Positions 22,551-34,466 of a stretch of 64,000 nucleotides of DNA are shown one piece after another. Positions within the stretch are counted from its first letter, which is position 1; the number at the start of each line of letters is the position of its first letter. The DNA is from Cacajao melanocephalus (lineage: Eukaryota > Chordata > Mammalia > Primates > Pitheciidae). Location of the stretch: positions 1 to 64,000 of the forward strand of contig CAUYLG010021568.1 of NCBI GenBank assembly GCA_963573385.1, read 5' to 3'. The position numbers and the translations under genes are program-made. The notes beneath the pieces are model-generated. The model saw only the letters and a program-made list of their open reading frames with translations. It did not search any database and had not been told where the DNA came from.

Positions 22551-23714
22551 TGATTTTGCTAGATATATATCCATGGGCAAAGTAGTACCATCCAGATGAT
22601 AGTAGCTGCTAATAAATTTGGCAGAAAATATACCAATTTTACTATTACATTTTTCTTCTATCATGTTCCCAAGATCCCAGTCACTAGCTAGGCTACACCA
22701 GGTGCAGCTAAAATTCAAAAGTTTTTATGGCCAAGCTAAGCATGTTAAAGGACGTTTGAGTCTACCAATATTGCAGATGCTAAACCTTACTGCAGTTGAA
22801 ACTGACTTCAGATTTCTATTGTAAATTACATCTCTGTAAGTCACTGAAATTCAAGGAAATTCCCTGCGACTCATTATCATGTCAGCAAAACAACCCCTCT
22901 TTCCTAGTAGTCGGCTCCATGTGAGAGGATTCATTACTTTGTAAGGGAAAAAATAAAGCATCAATTCCTGGTACTAATAATGTGAAGGATTCATTTGGAG
23001 ACACTTCACAATCTTCAATACACAAGATCTGAAAACCTGTTCAGATGTCTAAGGTTCTAACAATAAAGTTGTGCAACCTTTTAAATTAAATAATGCAAAA
23101 GTTATAAATCTCTCATGACTAGTAAATCTTTAAATGATGAGTTAAATTCTAATGGAAATGTTCATTGTCTATTTTGCATCTGTTTGTAGTTTATAGTAAC
23201 TAGTGATGATAGTGCTTTCTCAAAAGAAAAGAAGTAGAGGCATAAATGAGCTAGTTGTTGAATCAGGACTAAATTGAAGGAAATGTGTTCCCTTTGGTGG
23301 TATACTGAAGAACAAGACTTGAAATGAGTAAGTACAGAGTTTCAAGAAGTTTTTATCATAGCTTCTGGTGAACAGAATGACCAAGTTTAGACCCTCATTT
23401 TTAAGCCAAAAATCTATTTCCAGATTAGCCTATGGTTGATCTCAAGTGTTGGTTATATAGCTCACATTCTCATACCCAAAAGAAATTTTCCCCATTTTAA
23501 ATTTGCATGATGCTCATCAAATATCAAGGTCAGATGAACCAAAAAGAGTTTTGGTATAGACAGAACTTTTGACTTAAAACCATACATGCAAAAAATACAA
23601 TTATTATCTTGGGAAAGGGTCTATTTCAACTGAGTTGAACATGAGAATTCAGTAAAATAGATTTTTTTCCAATAATTGAGATCAAATAACTAGTTAGTTT
23701 CCTCTGCAATTTTT
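22551..23714. other. Unassigned AT-rich sequence
   Basis: No gene or repeat family was recognised over about 1.2 kb. The forward frame at 22618-22824 (68 codons) has no domain. Confidence 0.4.
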
Positions 23715-23990
23715 TCATCAGTTTTGTAGGAACATTTTCTTTATGAAGCTTTCCTTATTTTTCTCTGATGAATGTAATGTCTCTCCCTTTATCTGTGTAC
23801 CTTTTATAGCACCGATTACTCTCTAGCTAGTTTTTCTATGCATACCTTGTCTACATGTGTTAATAGACCCAAGATCTGAGCAAACATACACGTCCAACTT
23901 ATCTTTGTCCTTCCTGTACTCCATATATAATGCAGTGCCATGCATATAGAAAGAATACAACAAATATTTTAAAAAGAAGTGGGCACATAC
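23715..23990 (+). mobile_element. L2 3' end, forward
   Basis: 'tatgaagctttccttatttt', 'tatagcaccgattactctct', 'cttatctttgtccttcctgt' and 'atataatgcagtgccatgca' lead to 'aatacaacaaatatttt', the order of the L2 3' UTR. Confidence 0.7.
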
Positions 23991-24889
23991 ACTACAGAAC
24001 ACTATCCACTGAACTCCTATATGTAATGACTTACAGAAATGAAGTTCATGTCTAGATGATAATACAGAAGAGGATGCCATTTCTGTACCTTGTATAACAA
24101 AGTAGCTACAATGGAAAAGCTCCTGGTTACCTTCTCAATAACTAAACTCTTCTCTGAGTAATGCCAGAGAACAGCTCTCAAGTTAACTTCAGCAGAACTG
24201 TATCTGGAACAAATACCCAAAGACTAGTATTTTAAAAGAACATGGATTTAATCACCTTATTAAATACTGTGCTTAAACCTTTCCACAGTATTTCTTCATC
24301 TATATCATGCAATGACATTTGAAAGCCAGAATATTATATTTTTTAAATGTTAGCCATTTCCATCACAGTGTAGCCTAAAGTCTAAAAGCAATAAATGATT
24401 AGGAACAAACTTTAAAATGTTTTTAACTTCCATTTGGAAGTCTAGGTAGTGATCTAGCAACTTCTTCCTCATTTATTTAATTCAGTATAGTTCTAACTTA
24501 TCATTTATTTTAAGAAATAATCTGAGGACAAAATATCAGATTTAATCTAATCTAAGATATACAATTATTTCATGTCACACCATTACTTATGTCAATTAAT
24601 TGTAAGATGCCAACAATTCTAGAAAGTATTTTAATTTTTGAAATGTTAAAAATGTGAAATAAAAAGTTCATCTTAGAGTCAAGTTAGTTACTAGAGAGAC
24701 AACATGGAAGATGCACAAATATATTATGGAATATAACACAAGGAGAATGAAAAAAATTCTAAAGCATAAGATTTCTTTCATGATATTCATTTATTGTTCT
24801 CAATTAATATCAATTGCTTACATAGTTTTACAATTTTAATGTATAAAGCATATTCAGACTTTCAGTAATTTACATTGACTATTATGCAA
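23991..24889. other. Unassigned AT-rich sequence
   Basis: No gene or repeat family was recognised. Confidence 0.4.
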
Positions 24890-25085
24890 ACTTAATGGTT
24901 GAAATAATACAGTATTTTATATGCCTAGCAGCTGGTAACCCTGGCTCCCTCCAGAGAGAGAACTGGGAAATGAAATACAGTATAAGAAGTAAAATTTTCA
25001 CTGTGTCATTTAGTACCTTTTGAACTGAGTACAATGCACATGCATTAATTAAGCAAATGCTTTGAAAAAACATTAAAGCAGCCTC
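24890..25085 (+). mobile_element. Probable old retroelement 3' end, forward (family not named)
   Basis: 'aaccctggctccctccagag', 'ttttcactgtgtcatttagt', 'accttttgaactgagtacaa' and 'tgcacatgcattaatt' follow a familiar 3'-end pattern ('gtgcatgtattac' plus an A-rich tail). I cannot name the family with confidence. Confidence 0.4.
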
Positions 25086-25101
25086 TATAACTAAAAAAAT
25101 T
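25086..25101 (+). repeat. Left flank of the large L1, candidate target-site duplication
   Basis: The flank reads TATAACTAAAAAAATTGAGGG from 25086. It resembles TACAACTAAAAAAAATTGG at 34467-34485 on the far side of the element. The similarity is imperfect and A-rich, so it is suggestive only. Confidence 0.55.
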
Positions 25102-26459
25102 GAGGGAGGAGGGGACGAAGCAAGACAAATAGAAGGCTCCACCGATCGTCCACCCACCCAGCAAGAACACCAAGATAACAACTATCTCCAAACAAAAAAG
25201 CACCTTCATAAGAACCAAAAGCCAGGTGAGCACGTACAATACCTTGCTTTAACTTCATATTACTAAAAGAGGCACTGAAGAGGTAGGAAAAGCAGTCTTG
25301 AATTGCCGATACCGCCCCTCCCCCATCCTCAAGCAGAGGCTGCATGGTGTGGCTAGAGCATCTGTGCACTTGGAAGTGGGAGCACACAGGAATTGTGAGA
25401 CAATGCAAATTGAACTCAGTGCAGCCTGGTCACGGTAGAAACCAAAACCAGACTGAGCTCAGCTTATGTCCACCCACACAGGGAGTATTTAAACTAGCCC
25501 TAGCCAGAAAGAAATCGCCCTCCCAACAGTTGGAATTTGAGTTCCTGCAAGCCTTACCATCATGGGCTAAAATGCTCTGGGGCTCTAAATAAAATTGAAA
25601 GGCCTTTTAGGCCACAAGAACTATAACTCCTAGTTGAGTCCTGGTGCTCAATCAGGCTCTGAGTTAGTAGACTCAAAGAGCACAGGACCTCCTGAGACAC
25701 CAGCTAGGGCAGCAAAGGGAATGCTTGTTCCATCTTTCTAGCAACCCCAGGCTGCACAGATCATGACTCCAAAAGAGACTCCCTCCTTCTGCTTGCGTAA
25801 AGAAGAGAGAAGAGTAAAAGGATTTTGTTTTTCACCTGGATACCGGCTCAGCCACAGCAGGATAGGGCACTGTGAGTTGTGAGGCCCACTTTCCAGGCCC
25901 TACTCCTGGATGACATTTCTAGACATACTGTGCGCCAGAAGAGAACCTACAGCCTTGAAGGGAAGGACTCAGTACTGGCAAGATAATCACCTGCTGAATA
26001 AAGAGCCCTTGGGCCCTGAATAACCAATAAAGATACTCAGAAAGTACACCACGGGCCTTGAGTGAGACTCTGATATTAGCTATCGTCAGGTGAGACCAAG
26101 CACATTCTCAGCTATGGTGTTATGAGGAGAATCTCCTTGAGAAAAGCAGAAAGAAAAGAGCACTTTGTCTAAGGGGAGCTTTATCTTGCACCTTAGGTAT
26201 TTGCTCAGCCACATAGAAACAGAACACCAAGCAGGCTATTGGGGGTCACCAATTACAGGCCCTGGCTTTTGGATGGCATCCTTGGACCTGTGCTGGGACA
26301 GAGGGAAGACCACTGCCCTGAAGGGTGAGTCCCAGGCCAGGCAGCATTAACCACAAGCTGACTTACAAGCCCTCAGGCCTTAAGAGAGCATGGCAGTAAC
26401 CTGGCAATACTCCATGTGGGCCTGTGGTGGTGGTGGCCACTGGGTGAGGCTCCTCTGCC

Positions 26460-26521
26460 TGTGGAGAGGGGAGGGAAGAGCAGAAGGGATTGTGGAGAGG
26501 AGAGGGAAGAGCAGAAGGGAC
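26460..26521 (+). repeat. Tandem duplication, 31-bp period, two copies
   Basis: The unit starts TGTGGAGAGG and ends CAGAAGGGA(T/C). Copies at 26460-26490 and 26491-26521 differ at two positions. It lies in the L1 5' UTR. Confidence 0.93.
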
Positions 26522-27065
26522 TGCATCTTGTGGTTTGAGTGTGAGGTGTGAGCTCAGCCACAGTACAATAGAACACCATGTAGACATCTAAGGTTTTTGA
26601 CTCCAGTTCCTGGCTCCTGGATGGCACCTCTGGACCTGTCCAGGGCCTGGGGGGACTTGCCAGAACACAAGCCTAGCTGACTTTGCCACCTGCCAATTGT
26701 AGAGTCCTAGGGCCTTGCATGAACATAGGTGGCAGCCAGGTAGTAATTACAGTGGGCCTTAGGCAAGATCATGTGATGTGCTGGCTTCAGGACTGACCCA
26801 GCACAGAGCCAGTGCTGGTGGCCACAGGGGTGCTTGTGTCACCCCAATCCAAGCTCTAGATGGCCCAGAACAGAGAAACTGTTTGTTTGGAGAAAGTAAG
26901 AAAAGAGAACAAGAGTCCTTGCCTGGTTATCCAGAGAATACTTCTGGAACTTATCTAAGACCATCAAGGAGGTACTTCTACAAGTCTTCAGGAATCACAA
27001 GAATTACTGGACTTGGGGTGCCCACTGAGGCAAATATGGCTTAGATCACAACACCCAAGTCCTTT

Positions 27066-27344
27066 TTTTTTTGAGATGGAGTCTCGTTCTGTTGCCCAGG
27101 CTGGAGTGCAATGGCCAAATCTCAGCTCACTGCAACCTCCACGTCCTGGGTTCAAACAATTCTCTGCCTTGGCCTCTGGAGTAGCTGGGATTACAGGCAC
27201 ATGTTCACCTGGCCAATTTTTGTATTTTTAGTAGAGACAAGGTTTCCATCTTGGCTAGGCTGGTCTTGAACTCCTGACCTTGTGATCCACCTGCCTCGGC
27301 CTCCCAAAGTGCTGAGATTACAGGCGTGAGCCACTGCACCCAGC
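27066..27344 (-). mobile_element. AluS-type SINE (Sc/Sg-like), reverse, inside the L1 5' UTR
   Basis: A T-run start is followed by 'gagatggagtctcgttctgt' and the full reverse Alu order to 'gtgagccactgcacccagcc'. Target duplication: CCCAAGTCCTTT at 27054-27065 and CCCAGGTCCTTT at 27345-27356, 11 of 12 matching. 'ctgaccttgtgatccacc' suggests the Sc/Sg branch. Confidence 0.97.
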
Positions 27345-27449
27345 CCCAGGTCCTTTCAAATAACTGAAAAGCCTTCCCAAGAAACATGAGTATAAACAAG
27401 CCTAGACCGTGAAGACTATAGTAAATACTTAACTGTTAAATGCCCAGAC

Positions 27450-28420
27450 ATAGGCAAACATCCACAGGCATCAAGACCATTCAGGAAAACATAATCTCAC
27501 CAAATGAACTAAATAAGTCACCAGGAACCAATCCTGGAGAAACAGAGATATGTGACCTTCAGACAGAGAATTCAAAATAGCTGTCTTGAGAAAACTCAAA
27601 GAATTTCAAGATAATGCAAAGAAGGAATTTAAATTTCTATCAGATAAACTGAACAAAAAGATTAAAATAATTTAAAAGAATCAAGCAGAATTTCTGGAGT
27701 TGAAAAATTCAATTGGCATACTGAAGAATGCATCAGAGTCTTTTAATAATAGAACTGATGAAGCAGAAGAAAGAATAAATGAGTTTGCAGACAGGCTATT
27801 TGAAAATATACAGTCAAAGGAGACAAAAGAAAAAAGAATAAAAAACAATGAAGCATGCCTACACAGGTTCTAGAAAATAGTATCAAAAGGGCAAATCTAA
27901 GAGTTATTGGCCTTAATGATGAAATCAAGAAAGAGCTAGAGGTAGAAAGTTTATTCAAAGAGGTAATAACAGAGAACTCCACAAAGCTAGAGAAAGATAA
28001 TATCTGAGTACAAGCAGGTTATAGAATACCAAGCAGATTTAACCTTAAGAATACAACCTCAAGGTATTTAATAATCAAACTCCCAAAGATCAAGGGTAAA
28101 GATTCTAAAGGTGGCAACAGAAAAGAAACAAATAACATAAAATGGAACTGTAATACATCTGGTATCAGACTTTTCAATGCAAACCTCAAAGACCAGAAGA
28201 TAGTGGCATGACATATTTAAAGTGCTGAAGGAAAAAAAATCTTTTACTCTAGAAGAATATGTCTGGCAAAAATGTCCTTTGAAAATGAAGGAGAAATAAA
28301 GACTTTCCCAGACAAATAAAAGCTAAGAAGTATCATCACACTAGACCTATCCTACAAAAAAATGCTAAAGGAAGTACTTCAGCCAGAAAGAAGAAGACAA
28401 TAAAAAGGCAATACAAAATC
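27450..28420 (+). pseudogene. L1 ORF1 remnant of the large old L1
   Basis: The segment 27740-27860 encodes a decayed coiled-coil part of ORF1p (for example NRTDEAEERINEFADRLFEN), the trimerising RNA-binding chaperone of L1. Farther on, about 28250-28400, is the part that corresponds to the ORF1 C-terminal end of older L1s ('ctttgaaaatgaaggagaaa', 'ccagacaaataaaagctaag', 'aatgctaaaggaagtacttc'). Stops and frameshifts, for example a TAG after the coiled coil near 27870, break the frame. It is not functional. Confidence 0.75.
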
Positions 28421-28610
28421 ATCTGAAGGTATAAAACTCATTAGTAAGTGCACCAAAAAACACAGAATATTACAACACCATAACTGTGGTGTGTAAACTA
28501 GTTATTTTAAGTGGAAAGATGAAATGATGAACCAATGAAAAATAATAACTTTTGAAGAGATAGACTATACAATAAGATATAAATAAAAACAACAAAAGGT
28601 TAAGAGTTGG

Positions 28611-29164
28611 AGGAACCATTACCATGCTGTTTTGGTTACTGTAGTCTTGTGGTGTAGTTTGAAGTTGGGTAGCGTGATGCCTCCAGCTTTGTTCTTTTTG
28701 CTTAGCATCGTCTTGACCATTCAAGCTGTTTTTTGGTTCCACATACATTTTAAAAGTTTGGTTTTTTTTAAAATTCTGTAAAGAATGTCAATGTTAGTTT
28801 AATGGGAACAGCATTAAATCTATAAATTACTTCGGGCAGTATTGCCATTTTCATGATATTGAGTCTTCCTATCCATGAGCATGAAATGTTTTTCCATTTG
28901 TGTCCTCTCTTGTTTTCTTGAGCAGTGGTTTGTAGTTCTCCTTGAAGAGGTTCTTCACTTCCCTTGTTAGCTGTATTCCTAGGTATTTTATTCTCATTGT
29001 AGCAATTGTGAATGGGAGTTCATTCATGAATTGGCTGCCTGCTTGCCTGTTGTTTATGTATACAAATGCTTGTGATTTCTGCACTTTGATTTTGTATTCT
29101 GAGACTGCTGAAGTTGCTTATCAGCTTAAGAATCTTTTGGGCTGAGATGATAGGGTTTTCCAGA
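28611..29164 (-). pseudogene. Inverted L1 ORF2 segment (polymerase to thumb region)
   Basis: Read in reverse, 28869-29084 encodes a recognisable piece of ORF2p downstream of the polymerase motifs (for example [20 protein letters not shown], then [14 protein letters not shown]). The catalytic Asp-Asp motif region lies just outside the captured segment. The frame breaks beyond that part. Confidence 0.8.
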
Positions 29165-29173
29165 TAAAGTATG

Positions 29174-29870
29174 GAGGAAATTTTTGCAATCTGTCCATGT
29201 GACAAATGTCTAATATTCAGATTCTACAGAGAAATTAATCAAATTTAGAAGAAAAAACAATCCCATTAAAAGGTGGGCAAAGGACATGAACAGACATTTC
29301 TCAAAAGAAGAAATTCATGCAGCCAACAAACATGAAAAAACAGCTCAACATCACTGATCTTTAGAGAAATGGAAATCAAAACCACAATGAGATACCATTT
29401 CATGCCAGTCAGAATGGTGATTATTAAAAAGTCAAGAAACAACATGCTGGCAAGTTTACAGAGAAATAGGAATGCTTTTACACTGTTGGTGGGAATGTGA
29501 ATTAGTTCAGCCATTGTAGAAAACAGTGTGTCAATTCCTCAAAAATCTAGAACCAGAAATACCATTTGACCCAGCAATCCCATTACTGGGTATATACTCA
29601 AATGAATATAAACCATTCTATTATAAAGGTGCATGTACACATATGTTTATTGCAGCACTATTCACAATGGAAAAGAAATGGAATGAAACCAAATACCCAT
29701 TGGTGATAGACTGGAAAAAGAAAATGTGGTACCCTATATACCATGCAATATACTATGCAGCCATAAAAAGGAATGAGATCATGTCCTTCACAGGAACATA
29801 GCTGGACCTGGAATCTATTATTCTTAGCAAACTAACACAGGAATAGAACACTGAACACTATATGTTCTCA
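29174..29870 (+). pseudogene. Forward L1 ORF2 C-terminal segment
   Basis: The forward part covers the ORF2 end. The stretch 29526-29801 still encodes recognisable C-terminal sequence (for example FDPAIPLLGIYSNEYKPFYY) before a stop. The cysteine-rich motif seen intact at 419-472 in the first L1 is disturbed here near 29440-29520. The 3' UTR follows from about 29880. Confidence 0.8.
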
Positions 29871-30379
29871 CTTATAAATGGGAGCAGAACAATGAGAACA
29901 TGTGGACACAGGGAGAAGAAAGGTGAACAACACACACTGGGGCCTGTCGGGGGGTAGGGTGGAGGGAGGGAGAACATTAGGAAAAATAGCTAATGCATGT
30001 TGGGCTTAATAAATAGGTGATGTGTTGATAGGTGCACTAAACCACCATGGCACACATTTACGTATGTAACAAACCTGCATGTCCTGCACATGTACCCCGG
30101 AACTTAAAATAAAAATAACAAAATAAAAATAAAGAAGTTGAAGTGTACAGTTTTTATTAGTGTTCTTTTTGCTTGTTTGTTCTTATCAGCTTAAAATAAA
30201 GGGTTATAAGACAGTATTTGCAAGGCTTATGGTAACCTCAAATCAAAAAACATACAATGGATACACAAAAACAAAAAGCATAAAATTTAATCAAATGACC
30301 AGAAAAAAATCACCTTCACTGAAAGGAAGACAGAAAGAAAAGAAGGAAGACCACAAAACAAACAGAAAACCAATAACAA

Positions 30380-33300
30380 ATGACAGGAGTAAGTCTTTAC
30401 TTATTAATAATAACATTGAATGTAAATGGCCAAACTCTCCAATCAAAAGACATAGAGTGGATGAATGGGTTAAAAAAAAAAAAAAAACAAGACCTAATGA
30501 TCTGTTGCCTACAAGAAACACATTTCACCTATACATAGACTGAAAGTAAAGGGAAGAAGAAAGATATTCCACAACAAAAAAAGAGCAAAAGTGGCTATAA
30601 CTATATCAGACGAAGTAGATTTCAAGACAAAAACCATAAGGAGAGACAAAGAAGATCACTAGATAATGATAAAAGGGTCAATTTGGCATAAGAAACAGCA
30701 ATTGTAAATATACATTCACCTAACATTACAGCATGCTGACATATAAAGCAAATACTATTAGAACTAAAGAGAGAAATAGACTCCAATAAGATAATATCTG
30801 CAGATTTCAACAGTCCACTTTTGGCATTGAACAGATCTTCCAGACAGAAAATCAACAAAGATACATCGAACTTAATCTGCACTACAGACCACTAAATATT
30901 TAGAGAACATTTTATCCAACAGCTGAAGAATACACATTCTTTTCCACAGCACATGGATCATTCTCAAAGACAGATCGTATGTTAGGTCACAAAACAAGTC
31001 TTAAAACATTCAAGAAAATTGAAATAACATCAAGCATCTTCCCTGACCACAATGGACTCAAACTAGAAATCAATAACAAGAGGGATTTGGGGAACTAGAC
31101 AAACATATGGAAATTTACAAATACACTCCATAATAATCAGTGAGTCAATGAAGAAATTAAAAAGGAAATGGAAAAATATATTGAAACAAATTATAATAGA
31201 AACACAACCTACCAAAACCTGTGGGATACAGCAAAAGAAGCACTAAGAGGAAAGTTTATAGTTATACATGCCTACATCGAAGAAGAATAAAAACTTTAAA
31301 TAAGCAAGCTAACAACGCATCTTTAAAAGTTAGAAAAGCAAGAGCAAACCAAACCCAAAATTAGTATGAGAAATAATAAATTTCAGAGCATAAATAAATT
31401 TGAAATGAAGAAAACAAAGAATCAAAAAGCATAAAGTTGGTTTTTTTGAAAGAAGAAAATGGACAAACTTTTAGCCAGACTGAAAAAAAAGAGAGCAGAC
31501 AGAAATAAGTAAAATCAACAATAAAAGGGAAACATTATAACTAATACTACAGAAATTCAAAGACTCATTAGTGGCTACTATAAGCAACTATCTGCAATAA
31601 ATTGGAAACTCTAGAAGAAATGGATAAATTCCTACATGCATAAAACCTATGAAGATTGACCCATGAAGAAACCTGAAATCTGAACAGGCCAGTAACAGGT
31701 AAGGAGATTAAAGCCATGATGAAAAGTCTCCCAGCTAAGAAAAGTCCAGGACTCAGTGGCCTCACTCCTGAATTTTATCAAACATTTAAAGAAGAACTAA
31801 TATCAATCCTACTCAAATGATTCAGAAAAATAAAGGAGGGAATACTTCCAAAGTCATTCTGCAAGGCCAGTGTTACCCTGATACCAAAACCAGACAAAGA
31901 CACATCAAAAAAAAAAAAAAAACTGCAAACCATTATCACTTAGGAATATTGATGCAAAAATTCTCAACAAAATGCCAGCAAACTGAATTCAGCAGTACAT
32001 TATGATTATCATTCATCATGACCAAGTGGGATTTATCCCATGGATAAATCAATCAGTGGAATATATCATACCAACAGAATAAAGAACAAAAACCATTTCA
32101 ATTGATCATTTCAATTGATGTTGAAAAAACATTGGATAAAATTCAACATTGCTTCATCACAAAAACCCTCAAAGAACTGGATGTAAAAGAAACATACCTC
32201 AACATAATCAAAGCCATATACCACAGGTCTATAAATAGTATAGTACTGAATGGAGAAAAATTGAAAGCCTCTTCTCTAAGACTGGGAACATGACAAGGAT
32301 GCTCACTTTCACCACTGTTATTCAACACAGTACTAGAAGTTCTAGGTAGAGTAATCAGACCAGAAAAAGAAAGGGCATCCAAATTGGAAAGGAAGTCAAA
32401 TTATCCCTGTTTGCAGATTATGTGATCTTAAATTTGGAAAAACCTAGAGACTTCTCCTCCAAAACTATTAGAACTGATAAACAAATTCAGTAAAGGTGCA
32501 GGACACAAAATCAACATACAAAAAGCAGTAGCATTTCTGTATGCCAAAAGCAAACTTCTGAAGAAGAAATAAAGTAATCCCATTTACAACAACCACAAAT
32601 CAAATAAAATACCTGGGAATTAAAGAAGTGAAAGATCTCTACAATGAAAACTATAAACAATAGAATGCAAGAAACAAAAGAAGACACAAAAAAGAGAAAG
32701 ATATTCCATATTCATGGATTGAGAGAATTAATATTCTTAAAGTGTCCATACTAACCAAAGCAATCTACACATTTAATGTAATCCTTATCAAAATATCAAT
32801 GATATTCTTCATAGAAATAGAAAAAATAATCCCAAAATTTAAATAGAACCAGAAAAGACCCAGAATAGCCAAAGTTATCCTAAACAAAAAGAACAAAACT
32901 GGAGGAATCATATTACCTGACTTTATGTTACAGAACTATAATAACTAAAACAGCATGGTACTGGCATAAAAAGAGACACAGAAATCGGTGAAAGAAAATA
33001 GAGAACCCAGAGATTAATCCATCCATCTACAGTGGATTCATTTTTGACAAAGATATTCTGGGGAAGAAGATATTCTGGGGAAAAGACAGTCTCTTTAGCA
33101 AATGGTACGGGTCAAACTGGATATCCATATGCAAAAAAATGAAACTATACTCCTATCTCCCATCATATATAAAAATCAAATCAAAATGAATTAACATTTA
33201 AATCTAAGCCCTCAAACTATGAAATTACTAAAGGAAAACTTTGAGAAAACTCTCCAGGACACTGGACTGAGAGAGGATTTCTTGAGTAATACCCCACAAG

Positions 33301-34110
33301 CTTAGGCAATCAAACCAAAAATGGACAAACTGGATTACATCAAATTGAAAAGCTTCTGAACAGCAAAGTAGCAGAAAACAAAGTGAAATGACAACTCATA
33401 CAGAATGGGAGAAAACATTTGCAAACTATCCATCTGAGAAGTTATTAATAACCAGAATATGTAGAGTTCAAACAACTCTATAGGAAAAAATCTTTTGATC
33501 TAAATTGAAAATAGGCAAAAGATCTGCATAAATATTTCTCAAAAGAAGACGTAAAGATGGAAAACAGGTATATGAAATGGTGCTCAACATCACTGATCAT
33601 CAGAGAAATGCAAATCAAAACAACATTAAGGTGTCATCTCACCCCAGTTAAAAAGACTTATATTCAAAAGATAGGCAATAACAAATACTGGCAAGTATAT
33701 GGAGAAAAGGAAACCCTCACACACGCTGGGTGGTAATGTAAATTAGTACAACCACTATGAAGAATAGACTGGAGGTTCCTCAATAAACTAAAAATAGAGC
33801 TACCACGGTATCCAGCAATTCCACTCCCAGGTATACACCGAAAAGAAAGGAATTCAGTATACTGAAGAGATATCTACCTTTCCGTGTGGATGACAGCACT
33901 ATTCACAACAGCCAAGAATTGAAATCAATCCAAGTGTCCATCAACAGATGAACAGATAAAGAAAATGTGATACATATACACATAGAGTACTATTCGGCTA
34001 TAAAAAAGAATGAGAACTTGTCATTTGCAACAACATAAATGGAACTGAAGGTCATTATGTTAAGTGAAATAAGCCAGGCACAGAAAGACAAACTTCACTG
34101 TCTTCATTTG
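30380..34110 (+). pseudogene. L1 ORF2 remnant of the large old L1
   Basis: The endonuclease start is visible at about 30410-30540 (SPIKRHRVDEWVKKKKK). The reverse transcriptase core follows at about 31650-32450. The metal-binding motif, normally FADD, reads FADY at 32410-32421 (GAT TAT), so a key aspartate is lost. The C-terminal part runs to about 34100. Stops and frameshifts are many; the longest frame left in the endonuclease region is 127 codons (30160-30543). A-runs at 30473-30487 and 31906-31921 are expansions inside the old coding sequence. It is inactive. Confidence 0.88.
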
Positions 34111-34466
34111 TGGGTGCTAAAAATTAAAATAAGTAGAAGGATGGTTACCAGAGGCTAGGAGATGTAGTGGGGAGATGAGAAGAAAGTGCAGATGGTTAAT
34201 AGGTTCAAACATATAGTTAGCATAAAACCTAGTATTTGATAGCACAAGAGGGTGACTATAGTCAAAAATAATTGTACATTTTTAAATAACTAAGGTATAA
34301 TTGGATTGTTTTTAACACAAAGAATAAATGTTTGAGGTGATGAATACCCTATTTACCCTGATATGATTATTATACATTACATGCCTGTATCAAAACATCT
34401 CTTGTAACCCATAAATATGTATATCTACTATGTACTCACAAAAATTAAAAATAAAATCTGGCTAGT

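Larger units (their letters stand above)
25102..27450 (+). promoter_or_regulatory. L1 5' UTR (old internal promoter region), decayed
   Basis: This is the GC-richer lead of the element and in life it carried the internal RNA polymerase II promoter. It contains a 31-bp tandem duplication at 26460-26521 and the Alu at 27066-27344. Open frames on either strand here (for example reverse 25091-25408, forward 26778-27044) are chance frames in noncoding leader. Present promoter activity is unknown. Confidence 0.75.
28607..30135 (+). mobile_element. Younger L1 (L1PA/PB type) with inverted 5' part, inserted in the old L1
   Basis: Two L1 segments lie head to head. 28611-29164 is ORF2 sequence in reverse orientation. 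29174-30135 is the forward ORF2 C-terminus, 3' UTR and A-rich tail ('gtaccccggaacttaaaata'). The reverse part lies upstream of the forward part in the intact L1 map and a few hundred bases between them are missing. This is the signature of twin priming during one insertion. Flanks TTAAGAGTTGGAGG at 28596-28609 and AAGAAGTTGAAG at about 30132-30143 may be a decayed target duplication. The host L1 continues on both sides. Confidence 0.88.
25102..34466 (+). mobile_element. Old near full-length L1 (L1MA/L1PB type), forward, with two nested insertions
   Basis: From 25102 the text follows the long 5' UTR of older primate or late mammalian L1s: 'aatagaaggctccaccgatc', 'agcaccttcataagaaccaa', 'gtcttgaattgccgataccg', 'acttgagttcctgcaagcc' type blocks. 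ORF1 remnants (about 27450-28420), ORF2 remnants (about 30380-34110) and an L1MA-type 3' UTR ending near 34460 follow in order. An Alu at 27066-27344 and a younger L1 at 28607-30135 interrupt it. After subtracting both, about 7.5 kb remain, which suits an old L1 with a long 5' UTR. All ORFs are broken. Confidence 0.9.
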
